Origin: Candidatus Omnitrophota bacterium
GTDB lineage: Bacteria; Omnitrophota; Gorgyraeia; Zapsychrales; Zapsychraceae
Direction of reading: 5' to 3'
Length of the DNA: 57,130 nt
Assembly (NCBI GenBank): GCA_015233115.1
Contig: JADFYJ010000017.1
Coordinates: 1 to 57,130 of the forward strand
Shown in pieces: positions 9,703-18,105 of this stretch. A program made the translations under genes and the position numbers. Under the pieces are notes generated by a model. It did not search any database. It was given only the letters and a program-made list of their open reading frames with translations, and was not told the origin of the DNA. Positions within the stretch are counted from its first letter, which is position 1, and each line of letters opens with the position of its first letter.

Positions 9703-10665
9703 ATGTTAAAACGCATATTGTTAGTAACTTTAGGAGTTATATTTTGTTCTCCGGCATGGGCTATGCCTTTGGCGAATTTTCAGGGTCATTTTGATCCGGT
9801 CAATGGAAACGTCAAAGGCATTTTGGACTTGGGAGAATATAAAAAATTTAATGTGGTTGTCAGTAAAGTCACTGACGGCATGTATCAGATGACATTGGGG
9901 ATGGAGCATTTATCGCTTTTAGGCCGCGATGTCACCAGCACGGTTAAGGGATATATTGAACGGGTGGTCGATGCCTATGATGAAGTTGCTTATCAGGGGC
10001 GATTGAACAGCAGTTATTCACTCATCAGTTATCAGCCTATCCGTGAATTGGACTGCGCTTTTCAGATCCGGAAAAATGTGCTGAATATTCAATCATTGAC
10101 GGTCAGCGGAATATCAGTGACCGGAACCGTCGGGTTAACCGGCACGTTTCCCGTCGAGCTGGAAATAAAGTTAAGCAATGTGGCGCTGGATAATTTTTTG
10201 AATTTCTGGATGCCGCAGACGCACTATGACGCCTCAGGAAATGTGAATGGCGTGATCAAGGTTTCAGGCGATGTGAAGAAAATATTTTTAAAAGGGGATC
10301 TGGCCTCTTCAACCGGTCATGTGGGACGGCAGAATTTTGGCGATATGAAACTCTCAGCCATGGGGTATTACCCAGTCGTGCAGATCACTAAATCGCAGTT
10401 AAGCACGACGGATGGTATGGTTTATTCGATATCCGGGTCATTGGATTTTAGTAAACAAAGTTCGATACCGATGCAGGTGAAAGCTTTGACACTGGCACCG
10501 GTGGTTTTTAATTCAGGGTCAGGAACAGAATGGACTTTGAAAAAAAGCCCTTCGGATCAGGGCTTAAGCGCTTGGAAATCTATCATTACGACGGACAATG
10601 GTAAGCGGAATTTAGATGAACATGATTCCGGGGTTGTAGGGATTGAGCAGCGACTCGAATTTTAG
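9703..10665 (+). CDS. Exported protein, possibly AsmA/TamB-like repeat fold
   Basis: No family is recognised with confidence. The 320-residue protein starts with a clear signal peptide (MLKRILLVTLGVIFCSPAWA). The rest is rich in short beta-strand stretches with repeated patterns of the type VNGxIKVSGDVKKxxLKGDL and LDFSKQSSIPMQVKAL, which recall AsmA/TamB-type periplasmic proteins that bridge the envelope. It lies between clpC and radA. An octamer array starts after its stop codon. Role unknown. Confidence 0.75.
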   Translation: MLKRILLVTLGVIFCSPAWAMPLANFQGHFDPVNGNVKGILDLGEYKKFNVVVSKVTDGMYQMTLGMEHLSLLGRDVTSTVKGYIERVVDAYDEVAYQGRLNSSYSLISYQPIRELDCAFQIRKNVLNIQSLTVSGISVTGTVGLTGTFPVELEIKLSNVALDNFLNFWMPQTHYDASGNVNGVIKVSGDVKKIFLKGDLASSTGHVGRQNFGDMKLSAMGYYPVVQITKSQLSTTDGMVYSISGSLDFSKQSSIPMQVKALTLAPVVFNSGSGTEWTLKKSPSDQGLSAWKSIITTDNGKRNLDEHDSGVVGIEQRLEF

Positions 10666-10670
10666 TAAAA

Positions 10671-11006
10671 GTAACCGAGTAACAGAGTAACAGAGTAACA
10701 GAGAAAAGGCGGTTGTTGAAAAAGCCAACGGATGGAGCAACAAAGAAAAAACAACTGATGGAGAAATGAGTGGGCGATGAAAAAAGGATTGAGTTATAAA
10801 TAAAATTTTGCATTACATTTGAAAAAGGCTATTAAATAAAAAGTAAAATAATTGATTTCAATAAGTGTTTTTTAGATTTTTGAAATTTATTTATCGGTTT
10901 TATTTTCTGTGTTGTTTATCCATTTTTTGTTATTCGTTTTTTGTTTTACTGCTTTGGTTTTTATTGCTTTTACTCGGTTACTCTGTTACTCGGTTACTCT
11001 GTTACT
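10671..11006. repeat. Inverted pair of octamer arrays, junction before radA
   Basis: Left array 10671-10703: four octamers of the TAACMGAG type. Right array 10971-11006: four complementary octamers alternating CTCGGTTA and CTCTGTTA, ending just before the radA ribosome-binding site AAGGA. The roughly 265-base spacer has no convincing gene. Its left half is rich in A and G, its right half very T-rich, so the whole gap is quasi-complementary. Confidence 0.88.
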
Positions 11007-11020
11007 TATAAGGATATGGC

Positions 11021-12385
11021 ATGGCTAAAGATAAAAGTATGTTTGTCTGTCAGGAATGCGGGTCGCAGTCGCCGCGCTGGGTGGGGAAATGCCCGGGGTG
11101 TGACGCGTGGAATACTTTGGTGGAGGAGAAAACGCGGCATGTTGAGAAAAAACACGCGCATTTAATTTCAGATTCCAAGCCGGTGGTGTTGAGTCAAGTT
11201 TCCACGAAAGATGAAGAACGGTATGTGACGGGCATTAAAGAATTTGATAATGTGATGGGTTCGGGCATTGTGCGGGGATCTGTCACTTTAATCGGCGGTG
11301 ATCCTGGGATCGGTAAATCAACGTTAGCCTTGCAAGTGAGCTGCGCGCTCAGTCAAAAAGGCAACCGGGTTTTATATGTGAGCGGTGAGGAATCAATCCG
11401 CCAAACCAGTTTGCGGGCAGAACGATTAATTCAAAAACCGACTGACAGTATGTATTTGGTCAGTCAGGTTGATTTGGCGGTTATTTTAGAGCATATTGAA
11501 CAATTCTCGCCGGACGCGGTGGTGATTGATTCTATTCAAGTGGTTTATACGTCGGATATTCTTTCATCGCCGGGAAGCGTTTCCCAAGTGCGGGAGTGCG
11601 CGGCGATTTTAACGCATTTGGCTAAAGCTAAAGGCATCGCGTTATTTTTGATCGGGCATGTCACTAAAGAAGGCGCGATCGCGGGCCCCCGGGTTTTAGA
11701 GCATATTGTTGATACAGTTTTATATTTTGAAGGCGAACGTTATTCATCTTACCGGATTTTGCGCGGGACCAAGAATCGATTTGGGTCGACGAATGAAATT
11801 GGTGTTTTCGAAATGACGGGACTGGGGCTTAAAGAAGTGGATAATCCGTCAGAAATATTTTTATCCGAGCGGCCGGTGAATTCGTCAGGATCGGTGGTCG
11901 TGCCGATTGTGGAAGGGACCAGGCCGTTTCTGGTTGAGATCCAGGGGCTGGTCAGCCGGAGCGCGTTTGGCATGGTGCGACAAAAGGCGCAAGGGTTTGA
12001 TGCCAATCGTTTAGCGCTTTTAATTGCGGTGTTGGAAAAACGTATGGGCTTAAGTTTGCAGGATAAAGATGTGTTTGTTAATGTCGTCGGAGGAGTGAAA
12101 CTGATTGATCCTGCCGCGGATTTGGCGGTGGTGGTGACTGTCGCGTCAGCGTTATTGGATAAACCTGTTCCGTCGGATGTGGTGTTTATCGGTGAAGTGG
12201 GTTTAGCGGCTGAAGTGCGCAGTGTCAGCCAGATTTCTGCGCGGCTTAAAGAAGCGGAAAAATTGGGTTTTAAGCGTTGCGTGATGCCTAAAAATAATTT
12301 AAAAGCAGGGTCAGATATAAAAACAAATTTAAAAATCGTCGCAGTCGAGAATGTGAGACAAGCGCTGGAAGTTTTGGGTAAATAG
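11021..12385 (+). CDS. radA: DNA repair protein RadA
   Basis: RecA-related DnaB-like helicase that drives branch migration in recombinational repair. The 454 residues hold an N-terminal four-cysteine zinc motif (CQEC...CPGC), a RecA-like ATPase with Walker A GGDPGIGKST, the RadA-specific KNRFG motif (in GTKNRFGSTNE), and a C-terminal Lon-protease-like domain. Length is typical. The last base of its stop codon lies next to the heptamer array that starts at 12384. Confidence 0.96.
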   Translation: MAKDKSMFVCQECGSQSPRWVGKCPGCDAWNTLVEEKTRHVEKKHAHLISDSKPVVLSQVSTKDEERYVTGIKEFDNVMGSGIVRGSVTLIGGDPGIGKSTLALQVSCALSQKGNRVLYVSGEESIRQTSLRAERLIQKPTDSMYLVSQVDLAVILEHIEQFSPDAVVIDSIQVVYTSDILSSPGSVSQVRECAAILTHLAKAKGIALFLIGHVTKEGAIAGPRVLEHIVDTVLYFEGERYSSYRILRGTKNRFGSTNEIGVFEMTGLGLKEVDNPSEIFLSERPVNSSGSVVVPIVEGTRPFLVEIQGLVSRSAFGMVRQKAQGFDANRLALLIAVLEKRMGLSLQDKDVFVNVVGGVKLIDPAADLAVVVTVASALLDKPVPSDVVFIGEVGLAAEVRSVSQISARLKEAEKLGFKRCVMPKNNLKAGSDIKTNLKIVAVENVRQALEVLGK

Positions 12386-12543
12386 TATGTGGTATGTGGC
12401 ATGTCGTATGTAGCAAACGATTGGCTGTATAAGCAAAGGGTAAATTAACAAAATGATTTTTTAGAAATTTCAGAGTGTTTTATTTAAAAATTATTAGGAG
12501 TTTTTTTCAATGACTACATACGACATGCTACGCACTACATGCT
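12384..12543. repeat. Inverted pair of heptamer arrays, radA|PIN-TRAM junction
   Basis: Left 12384-12413: GTATGTG, GTATGTG, GCATGTC, GTATGTA. Right 12513-12543: complementary words (CTACATA, CGACATG, CTACGCA, CTACATG), ending about three bases before the AAAAGGAG site of the next gene. The left array begins inside the radA stop codon. Confidence 0.88.
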
Positions 12544-12559
12544 CAAAAGGAGTTAATTT

Positions 12560-13537
12560 ATGACGTTGTTATTTATTCGCTTTTTCTTTTTTATATTGAC
12601 GGGAACGACCGGGTATTATATCGGGACCATGGTGGAAACGCCGGTTTTGGGTTTGGAGATAGGATTGCTCAGTGCTTTGGCGCTTATTTTTCTGGAACAG
12701 CGGATGCACAATGTGTCCGTGCGTGGATTGTCGAGTATGGTTTTTGGTTTATTGCTGGGCTTGTTCATGGCCAAATTAGTGGGAAACATTTTGTCGTTAC
12801 TGCCTTTAGGTGATTTTATTCATTCGGTGGCCGTCATAGTGCTTAATTTGGTTTTTTCATATTTAGGCGTGGTGATGGCTTTGCGTGGAAAAGATGAATT
12901 TAATGTCATTATTCCTTATGTGCGTTTCCGGAGACAAGATGTGCACAGTAAAATTATTTTGATAGATACCAGCGCGGTTATAGATGGGCGGGTGGGCGAT
13001 ATTTATAAAAGTAATTTTTTGCCGGGTCGTTTGGTGGTGCCTAAATTTGTTTTACAGGAATTGCAAACTCTGGCTGATTCCGCGGATGATATTAAGCGTC
13101 AACGGGGTCGCCGGGGGTTGGATATTTTAAAAGAATCACAAAAAGATAACCGGATTGACCTTAGGATTCATGAGGAAGAAGTATCAGATGACCGGGGAGT
13201 TGACGCGAAACTCATTAAGTTAGCTAAATTTTTGGATGCGACCATCTGCACAGTTGATTTTAATCTAGAAAAAATGGCGTCTTTACAGGGCATTCAAGTT
13301 TTGAATTTGAACGCTTTGGCGGAGGCGGTGCGTTGTGTGATTTATCCGGGAGAGTTATTAGAGGTGACTTTAGTTAAAGAAGGGAAAGAGCCGAACCAGG
13401 CTATTGGGTATATGCAGGATGGGACAATGGTGGTCGTTGGCGATGCTCGGTCGAAGATGGGGCAGAGGGTGAATATTGTGGTGACTTCGGTGTTGCAGAC
13501 ACAGTCAGGAAAAATGATATTCGGCAGTATTGCGTAG
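12560..13537 (+). CDS. Membrane-anchored PIN/TRAM domain protein (YacL family)
   Basis: Predicted membrane-bound nuclease-fold protein. The first about 115 residues form four hydrophobic segments. A PIN domain follows (ILIDTSAVIDGRVGDI, with acidic residues typical of the metal site, and RGRRGLDIL), then a C-terminal TRAM domain (about residues 265-325). This matches YacL of Bacillus, which occupies the same position between radA/disA and ispD. Substrate is not established. Start chosen at ATG with AAAAGGAG upstream. Confidence 0.9.
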   Translation: MTLLFIRFFFFILTGTTGYYIGTMVETPVLGLEIGLLSALALIFLEQRMHNVSVRGLSSMVFGLLLGLFMAKLVGNILSLLPLGDFIHSVAVIVLNLVFSYLGVVMALRGKDEFNVIIPYVRFRRQDVHSKIILIDTSAVIDGRVGDIYKSNFLPGRLVVPKFVLQELQTLADSADDIKRQRGRRGLDILKESQKDNRIDLRIHEEEVSDDRGVDAKLIKLAKFLDATICTVDFNLEKMASLQGIQVLNLNALAEAVRCVIYPGELLEVTLVKEGKEPNQAIGYMQDGTMVVVGDARSKMGQRVNIVVTSVLQTQSGKMIFGSIA

Positions 13538-13563
13538 TAAGCGCACGGTTTATGATTGCGCAT

Positions 13564-13640
13564 CAACGCTGTAACCTGTCTTCGCTCAAACAGCAGCTCC
13601 GAAGCGGAGCTGAACTCGCTCGGGACAGGTCACAGCGTTG
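13564..13640. repeat. Nested hairpin element with fixed internal loop (copy A)
   Basis: Outer stem CAACGCTGTAACCTGTC (13564-13580) pairs 16 of 17 with 13624-13640. The fixed word TTCGCTCAAACAG follows at 13581-13593. The inner hairpin is CAGCTCCG, loop AAG, CGGAGCTG (13594-13612), then the fixed word AACTCGCTCGG (13613-13623). Weaker pairing continues outward to about 13541 and 13667. Confidence 0.9.
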
Positions 13641-13688
13641 CTGCTTAATCGTAGATAGCGTGCGAGTTAAAAAAAGAGAGATTATTGG

Positions 13689-14372
13689 ATGAAAATTCAA
13701 GTCATTATTCCGACAGCTGGGTTGGGGAAGAGGTTTAATAGTGATACGCCTAAGACTTTGCTGGAGCTAAAGGGGAGATTGGTTTTTTTGCGGAGCTGTG
13801 AAGTGTTTGAGGATATGGTTGAGGTGGAGAGTATTATTTTGGTGGTGCATGAGGATTATATTTCTGAATATACGGATGCGGTGAAGCAAAGCGGGTTTAA
13901 GAAAATTAAGAAGATTGTGTCCGGCGGATCTACGCGGACTGGGTCAGTCCGTAATGGACTTAAAGAGTTGGATGAGGATACGGAAGTGGTCGTTATACAC
14001 GACGGGGCTCGTCCGTTGTTAGATAAGCAAATAGCCCAAAAGGCTATTGCTATGATGGCGAAAACTGACGCGTTGGTCGTTGCGGTCAGGGTTAAGCCTA
14101 CGATTAAAGAAGTTGATCCACAAACTTTAAAGGTCAAGCGGACTTTGGACCGGAGATTATTATGGGACATTCAAACTCCGCAGGTTTTTAAAAAAGATCT
14201 TATTGTTACGGCGTATCAATCTGACTCTGGGGACATGACCGATGACGCGTCTATGGTCGAAAAAATGGGCAAAGAAGTTATAATCTGTGAAGGCAGTTAT
14301 CGCAATATAAAAATTACCACGCCGGAAGATATGTCATTAGCAACAATATTATTAGGATTAGACCATGGTTAA
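13689..14372 (+). CDS. ispD: 2-C-methyl-D-erythritol 4-phosphate cytidylyltransferase
   Basis: Third step of the MEP isoprenoid pathway: transfers CMP from CTP to methylerythritol phosphate. The 227 residues include the nucleotide-binding start IIPTAGLGKRF (canonical AAGxGxR has T for the first A), PKTLLELKGR, and VVIHDGARPLL. Its end overlaps ispF by eight bases, the usual ispDF pair. Confidence 0.94.
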   Translation: MKIQVIIPTAGLGKRFNSDTPKTLLELKGRLVFLRSCEVFEDMVEVESIILVVHEDYISEYTDAVKQSGFKKIKKIVSGGSTRTGSVRNGLKELDEDTEVVVIHDGARPLLDKQIAQKAIAMMAKTDALVVAVRVKPTIKEVDPQTLKVKRTLDRRLLWDIQTPQVFKKDLIVTAYQSDSGDMTDDASMVEKMGKEVIICEGSYRNIKITTPEDMSLATILLGLDHG

Positions 14373-14856
14373 ACAAAAAGTCGGTATTGGGTATGACATT
14401 CACCGTTTTGTGCCGGGACGAAAACTGGTTTTAGGCGGGGTTGAAATTCCTTATGAGCAGGGATTAGACGGCCATTCTGACGCGGATGTGTTACTGCACG
14501 CGGTGTGTGACGCGATTTTAGGCGCACTGGGCAAGGGGGATATTGGTGAACACTTTCCCAATACGGACCCGGCTTACAAAGATATATCGAGTATGGTTTT
14601 ATTAGGAAAAGTTAAACAACTTTTGGATGAAGAAAATTTTCAGGTTGTGAATTTGGACTGTGTGGTGCAGGCGGAAGCGCCTAAAATTAAAGATTTTAAG
14701 CCCCAGATGAAATTTCATCTGGCGTATCAATTAGTTGTCGACGAAGATTGTATTAACATCAAAGCCACGACGCAAGAAGGATTAGGCGCGATTGGACAGA
14801 AGCAAGGCATTGCGGCGTACGCAGTCGTTTTAATTGAAAGTAACAAAGTAACATAG
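14365..14856 (+). CDS. ispF: 2-C-methyl-D-erythritol 2,4-cyclodiphosphate synthase
   Basis: Fifth MEP-pathway enzyme, a zinc-dependent homotrimer that releases CMP. The metal ligands are in GYDIHRF and in GHSDADVLLHAVCD; 163 residues is normal. Its last codons (SNKVT) are written by TAACAAAG/TAACATAG octamers, so the intergenic repeat array has grown into the coding end. Confidence 0.95.
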   Translation: MVKQKVGIGYDIHRFVPGRKLVLGGVEIPYEQGLDGHSDADVLLHAVCDAILGALGKGDIGEHFPNTDPAYKDISSMVLLGKVKQLLDEENFQVVNLDCVVQAEAPKIKDFKPQMKFHLAYQLVVDEDCINIKATTQEGLGAIGQKQGIAAYAVVLIESNKVT

Positions 14857-15083
14857 TACGCAGCGATAAAGCGCGCGGTAGGACGGTTTGCATTTAAACC
14901 AAATCCTTCGCTCAAACAACCTTGGCGAAGCGCCAAGGAAACTCGCTCGGGGATTCGGTTTTAACGCCAACCTTTAGTTTGGGCACGCGGTTAAAAAATA
15001 TATTTGAAAATGTCAGGTTGTTATTTTTTTTGTTTAGTTTTTCTCTGTTACTCGGTTACTTGGTTACTTGGTTACTCTGTCAC
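14837..15083. repeat. Inverted pair of octamer arrays, ispF|cysE junction
   Basis: The left arm 14837-14858 (period 8, TAACAAAG, TAACATAG) overlaps the end of ispF. The right arm 15043-15083 consists of CTCTGTTA, CTCGGTTA, CTTGGTTA and CTTGGTTA words and ends just before the cysE site AAAAAAGGA. The spacer also contains the nested hairpin at 14885-14972. Confidence 0.78.
14885..14972. repeat. Nested hairpin element with fixed internal loop (copy B)
   Basis: The outer arms 14885-14906 and 14951-14972 pair at 18 of 22 positions. The fixed word TTCGCTCAAACAA is at 14907-14919. The inner hairpin is CCTTGGCG, loop AAG, CGCCAAGG (14920-14938). The fixed word AAACTCGCTCGG is at 14939-14950. Confidence 0.9.
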
Positions 15084-15101
15084 TTTAAAAAAGGATAAGA
15101 T

Positions 15102-15788
15102 ATGATTTGGATCAAACCTTTGGTAGTGTTGCTGCTGATTTTCTTCGGATTCATTCTTTTTATTGCTTTGTTTTTTAAGGATGAATTAAAGGCGACGAGG
15201 GAAAAGGATCCGGCCGCTCAAGGTTATTTGCAAATTATTTTAATGTATTCCGGATTGCACGCGCTGATTGCTTACCGGATCAGTCATAAACTGTGGAATA
15301 TGAAAATGTTTTTTTTGGCGCGGTGGGTTTCACAGATCGCGCGGTTTTTTACCGGTATTGAGATCCATCCTGGTGCAGTGATCGGGAAAGGCCTTTTTAT
15401 CGACCATGGCATGGGCGTGGTGATCGGGGAAACATCGGTGCTGGGCGATAATGTGACCTTGTATCAGGGAGTCACTTTAGGCGGCACAGGAAAAGAAACT
15501 GGCAAACGCCATCCTACGCTGGGAGATAATATTGTAGTGGGCGCGGGCGCGAAAATTTTAGGCAGTATTGATATTGGTTCAAATTCATATATCGGCGCGA
15601 ACGCCGTAGTGATTCATCCGGTTCCGGTCAACTCAACGGTTGTTGGGGTGCCAGGACACATTACCAAGCAGGACGGAAAAAAGCTGGACATTATTTTGGC
15701 GCATAGCCGCATCGGAGATCCCATTATGCAGGATATCGATGATTTGAGCGCGCGGATCGAAGCATTGGAAAAAAAACTTAATAGATAA
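15102..15788 (+). CDS. cysE: Serine O-acetyltransferase
   Basis: Acetylates serine with acetyl-CoA in the first step of cysteine synthesis. The 228-residue protein has a left-handed beta-helix of hexapeptide repeats with the catalytic DHGMGVVIGET region and the GGTGKETGKRHPTLGD loop typical of CysE. A hydrophobic segment (about residues 6-28) at the N-terminus suggests membrane attachment, and a short coiled stretch ends the protein. Next gene is cysS, as in Bacillus. Confidence 0.93.
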   Translation: MIWIKPLVVLLLIFFGFILFIALFFKDELKATREKDPAAQGYLQIILMYSGLHALIAYRISHKLWNMKMFFLARWVSQIARFFTGIEIHPGAVIGKGLFIDHGMGVVIGETSVLGDNVTLYQGVTLGGTGKETGKRHPTLGDNIVVGAGAKILGSIDIGSNSYIGANAVVIHPVPVNSTVVGVPGHITKQDGKKLDIILAHSRIGDPIMQDIDDLSARIEALEKKLNR

Positions 15789-15792
15789 ATTT

Positions 15793-15888
15793 TAATGGTT
15801 AATGGTTCGTGGTTTTTAGTTTTTGGTTAACAGCAAAAACAAAACTTGGGAACTCAACAACCAAAAACCATCAACCAAAAATCGTCAA
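15793..15888. repeat. Inverted pair of heptamer arrays, cysE|cysS junction
   Basis: Left 15793-15828: five heptamers (AATGGTT, AATGGTT, CGTGGTT, TTTAGTT, TTTGGTT). Right 15855-15888: complementary AACAACC, AAAAACC, ATCAACC and AAAAATC. The loop is about 26 bases. The array lies directly before the cysS start at 15900. Confidence 0.85.
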
Positions 15889-15899
15889 CTTATTTAACT

Positions 15900-17300
15900 A
15901 TGGCTATTCGAATTTATAACTCCCTGACTAAACAAAAAGAAGATTTTGTACCTATAAATGGTAAGACCGTTAATATGTATTCCTGCGGCGTTACTGTTTA
16001 TGATAAATGCCATATCGGCCATGCCCGTAGCTTATATATTTTTGATGTCATCAAACGCTATTTGGAATACCGTGGGTTCCAAGTTAATTTTGTCCGAAAT
16101 ATTACAGATGTTGACGATAAAATTATTGCTAAAGCTAATCAACTGAAAAAAACTTTTGAAGATGTGGTGGCAGAGAACATCGCTTTTTATGAACAGGATC
16201 TGAAAACATTAGGAATCGCGCGGGCCAATAAAGCCGAACCCCGGGCTACGGAAAATATTGACGGCATGATCAGCCACATCCAACAGCTGATAGCCAAGGG
16301 CGCGGCATATGAAAAAAATGGTGATGTGTATTTCAGCGTCCGCTCATTTAAAGATTACGGCAAGTTATCCGGCCAAAGCGTAGATAAAATGCTGGAAGCG
16401 GTGCGGATTGATGTTGATGATAAAAAAAATGACCCTCTGGATTTCGCGCTTTGGAAAAAATCTAAACCTGGCGAGCCATTTTGGACGTCTCCCTGGGGTG
16501 ATGGCCGGCCGGGCTGGCACATTGAATGCTCGGTGATGAGTTTGCGGCATCTTAATTGCACAACTTTGGATATTCACGCGGGAGGCCGCGATTTGATCTT
16601 TCCGCATCATGAAAATGAAATTGCTCAGGCCGAAGCGCTGACTGGAAAGCCTTTCGCGAAATACTGGATTCATCATGGGTTACTCACGATTAACGGCGAG
16701 AAAATGGCTAAATCATTGGGTAATTTTATTACAGTGGAAGACGCGGTTAAAAAATTCGCGGTCGATGATTTAAAATGGTTTTTTCTGGCCTCCCATTATG
16801 CCAGCGCCATTGATTTTCGGGATGAAAAAATTACTGAAGCTCACAAAGCATTGGAACGGATTAAAATCTTTTTATCAGAAGCTAAGAATTTTTCACAAGC
16901 TGGCATAAAACCATGCGTGGTTTGTCCGGAGCATATTGAAAAACAAAAAATTGCTTTAATCGCGGCGATGGACGATGATTTCAATACCGCGCACGCGATC
17001 GGCATTTTATTTGAGTTATTGACCGAGGTTTATAAACAAAACGGAAAAGAAATTTATTCTTCCCTGGTTGTCTGTATAGGACAATTTGTAAAAGATTTTG
17101 TTCAAAATGTTTTAGGCCTCGCTTTAGTTGAGTCTTCGGGAAAAATGGCTGAAGAAGAAATCGCGCGATGTTTGGCAGAGCGGCAACAGGCGCGTTTGGA
17201 TAAAAATTTTAAAAAGTCTGACGAAATCCGGGATTTATTGAAAAATAAAGGCGTCATTGTAGAGGATGGCAAAGACGGACAGCGATGGAGATGGTCATGA
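15900..17300 (+). CDS. cysS: Cysteinyl-tRNA synthetase
   Basis: Class I synthetase that charges tRNA-Cys. It shows the zinc/HIGH region YSCGVTVYDKCHIGHAR near the N-terminus, FPHHENEIAQAEA, and the KMSKS-type loop EKMAKSLGN. 466 residues is normal. The frame is open upstream to 15846, but those 18 codons are repeat-derived sequence, so I take the ATG at 15900 (MAIRIYNSL) as the start. The stop codon overlaps the tmk start (ATGA). Confidence 0.95.
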   Translation: MAIRIYNSLTKQKEDFVPINGKTVNMYSCGVTVYDKCHIGHARSLYIFDVIKRYLEYRGFQVNFVRNITDVDDKIIAKANQLKKTFEDVVAENIAFYEQDLKTLGIARANKAEPRATENIDGMISHIQQLIAKGAAYEKNGDVYFSVRSFKDYGKLSGQSVDKMLEAVRIDVDDKKNDPLDFALWKKSKPGEPFWTSPWGDGRPGWHIECSVMSLRHLNCTTLDIHAGGRDLIFPHHENEIAQAEALTGKPFAKYWIHHGLLTINGEKMAKSLGNFITVEDAVKKFAVDDLKWFFLASHYASAIDFRDEKITEAHKALERIKIFLSEAKNFSQAGIKPCVVCPEHIEKQKIALIAAMDDDFNTAHAIGILFELLTEVYKQNGKEIYSSLVVCIGQFVKDFVQNVLGLALVESSGKMAEEEIARCLAERQQARLDKNFKKSDEIRDLLKNKGVIVEDGKDGQRWRWS

Positions 17301-17917
17301 AAAAAGGTTTGTTTATAACATTTGAAGGATCCGAAGGTTCGGGGAAAAGTACTCAAATCGAATTTTTGCGTCAATATTTGGTAAAAAGGCGGAAGAAGGT
17401 TATGTTGCTGCGTGAACCAGGCGGCGTTGCCATCAGCGAAAAAATCAGAGCGATCCTGTTGGATGTGTGCAATAAAAAAATGGGTAGCGAGTGTGAAACT
17501 CTGTTATATTTGGCAGCACGAGCCCAGTTGGTATATGAAGTAATAGCCCCGGCATTGACAAAAGGTTATATAATTTTGTGCGACCGGTTTATGGATTCGA
17601 CTGTCGCGTATCAAGGTTATGGCAACGGCGTAGATATTGAACAAATTTACGAGATCGGAAATTTCGCGACCGGAGGCGTAAGCCCGGATTTGACTTTTAT
17701 TTTTGATCTGGACGCGGAAAAAGGTTTGGCCCGGATTAAACGGCAGAAAGACCGGATTGAACAGCGTAAAATGGACTATCATAAACGGGTCCGTTTAGGC
17801 TATCTGGCCATTGCCAAAAAAGAACCGCAAAGAGTAAAAATGCTCGACGCCACCCGAACTAAGGAAAATTTACAACAGGAAATACAGAGAATAATAAAAA
17901 TGGTATTTGGTATGTAG
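17297..17917 (+). CDS. tmk: Thymidylate kinase
   Basis: Phosphorylates dTMP to dTDP. Walker A FEGSEGSGKST, the LREPGG motif, the DRF motif in LCDRFMDSTVAYQG and an arginine-rich lid region are all seen in 206 residues. I chose ATG 17297, which overlaps the cysS stop and has GGAG six bases upstream, over the in-frame ATGs at 17285 and 17291. The last four codons (VFGM) and the stop are made of GTATGT-type heptamers. Confidence 0.94.
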   Translation: MKKGLFITFEGSEGSGKSTQIEFLRQYLVKRRKKVMLLREPGGVAISEKIRAILLDVCNKKMGSECETLLYLAARAQLVYEVIAPALTKGYIILCDRFMDSTVAYQGYGNGVDIEQIYEIGNFATGGVSPDLTFIFDLDAEKGLARIKRQKDRIEQRKMDYHKRVRLGYLAIAKKEPQRVKMLDATRTKENLQQEIQRIIKMVFGM

Positions 17918-18092
17918 TATGTCGTATGTGGCAAACGACTGTAGTAGTGATTCGTGAAAAGCCTTATAAAAAACTCATTGACGAGAAATTAGATGGCAGA
18001 AAAGAAATTGTCTTTTTGTCATTCCCGCGAAAGCGGGAATCTATATAAAATTTATTTTTTTACTACATACCACATACGACATACTACATACG
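17902..18092. repeat. Inverted pair of heptamer arrays, tmk|holB junction
   Basis: Left 17902-17933: GGTATTT, GGTATGT, AGTATGT, CGTATGT, starting inside tmk. Right 18061-18092: complementary CATACCA, CATACGA, CATACTA and CATACG words, 13 bases before holB. The same word family is used at the radA junction (12384). A separate palindrome lies in the spacer. Confidence 0.88.
18018..18041. repeat. CATTCCCGCGAAAGCGGGAAT palindrome
   Basis: ATTCCCGC, GAAA, GCGGGAAT with flanking GTC and C. This is a repeat type common between genes of many bacteria. Another copy is at 23642-23667. Confidence 0.85.
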
Positions 18093-18105
18093 ATTAATAT
18101 ATTTT

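Noticed and set aside
11749-12402. 217-codon open frame on the minus strand inside radA
   Set aside because: It is the antisense of conserved radA codons, with no ribosome-binding site or recognisable protein pattern.
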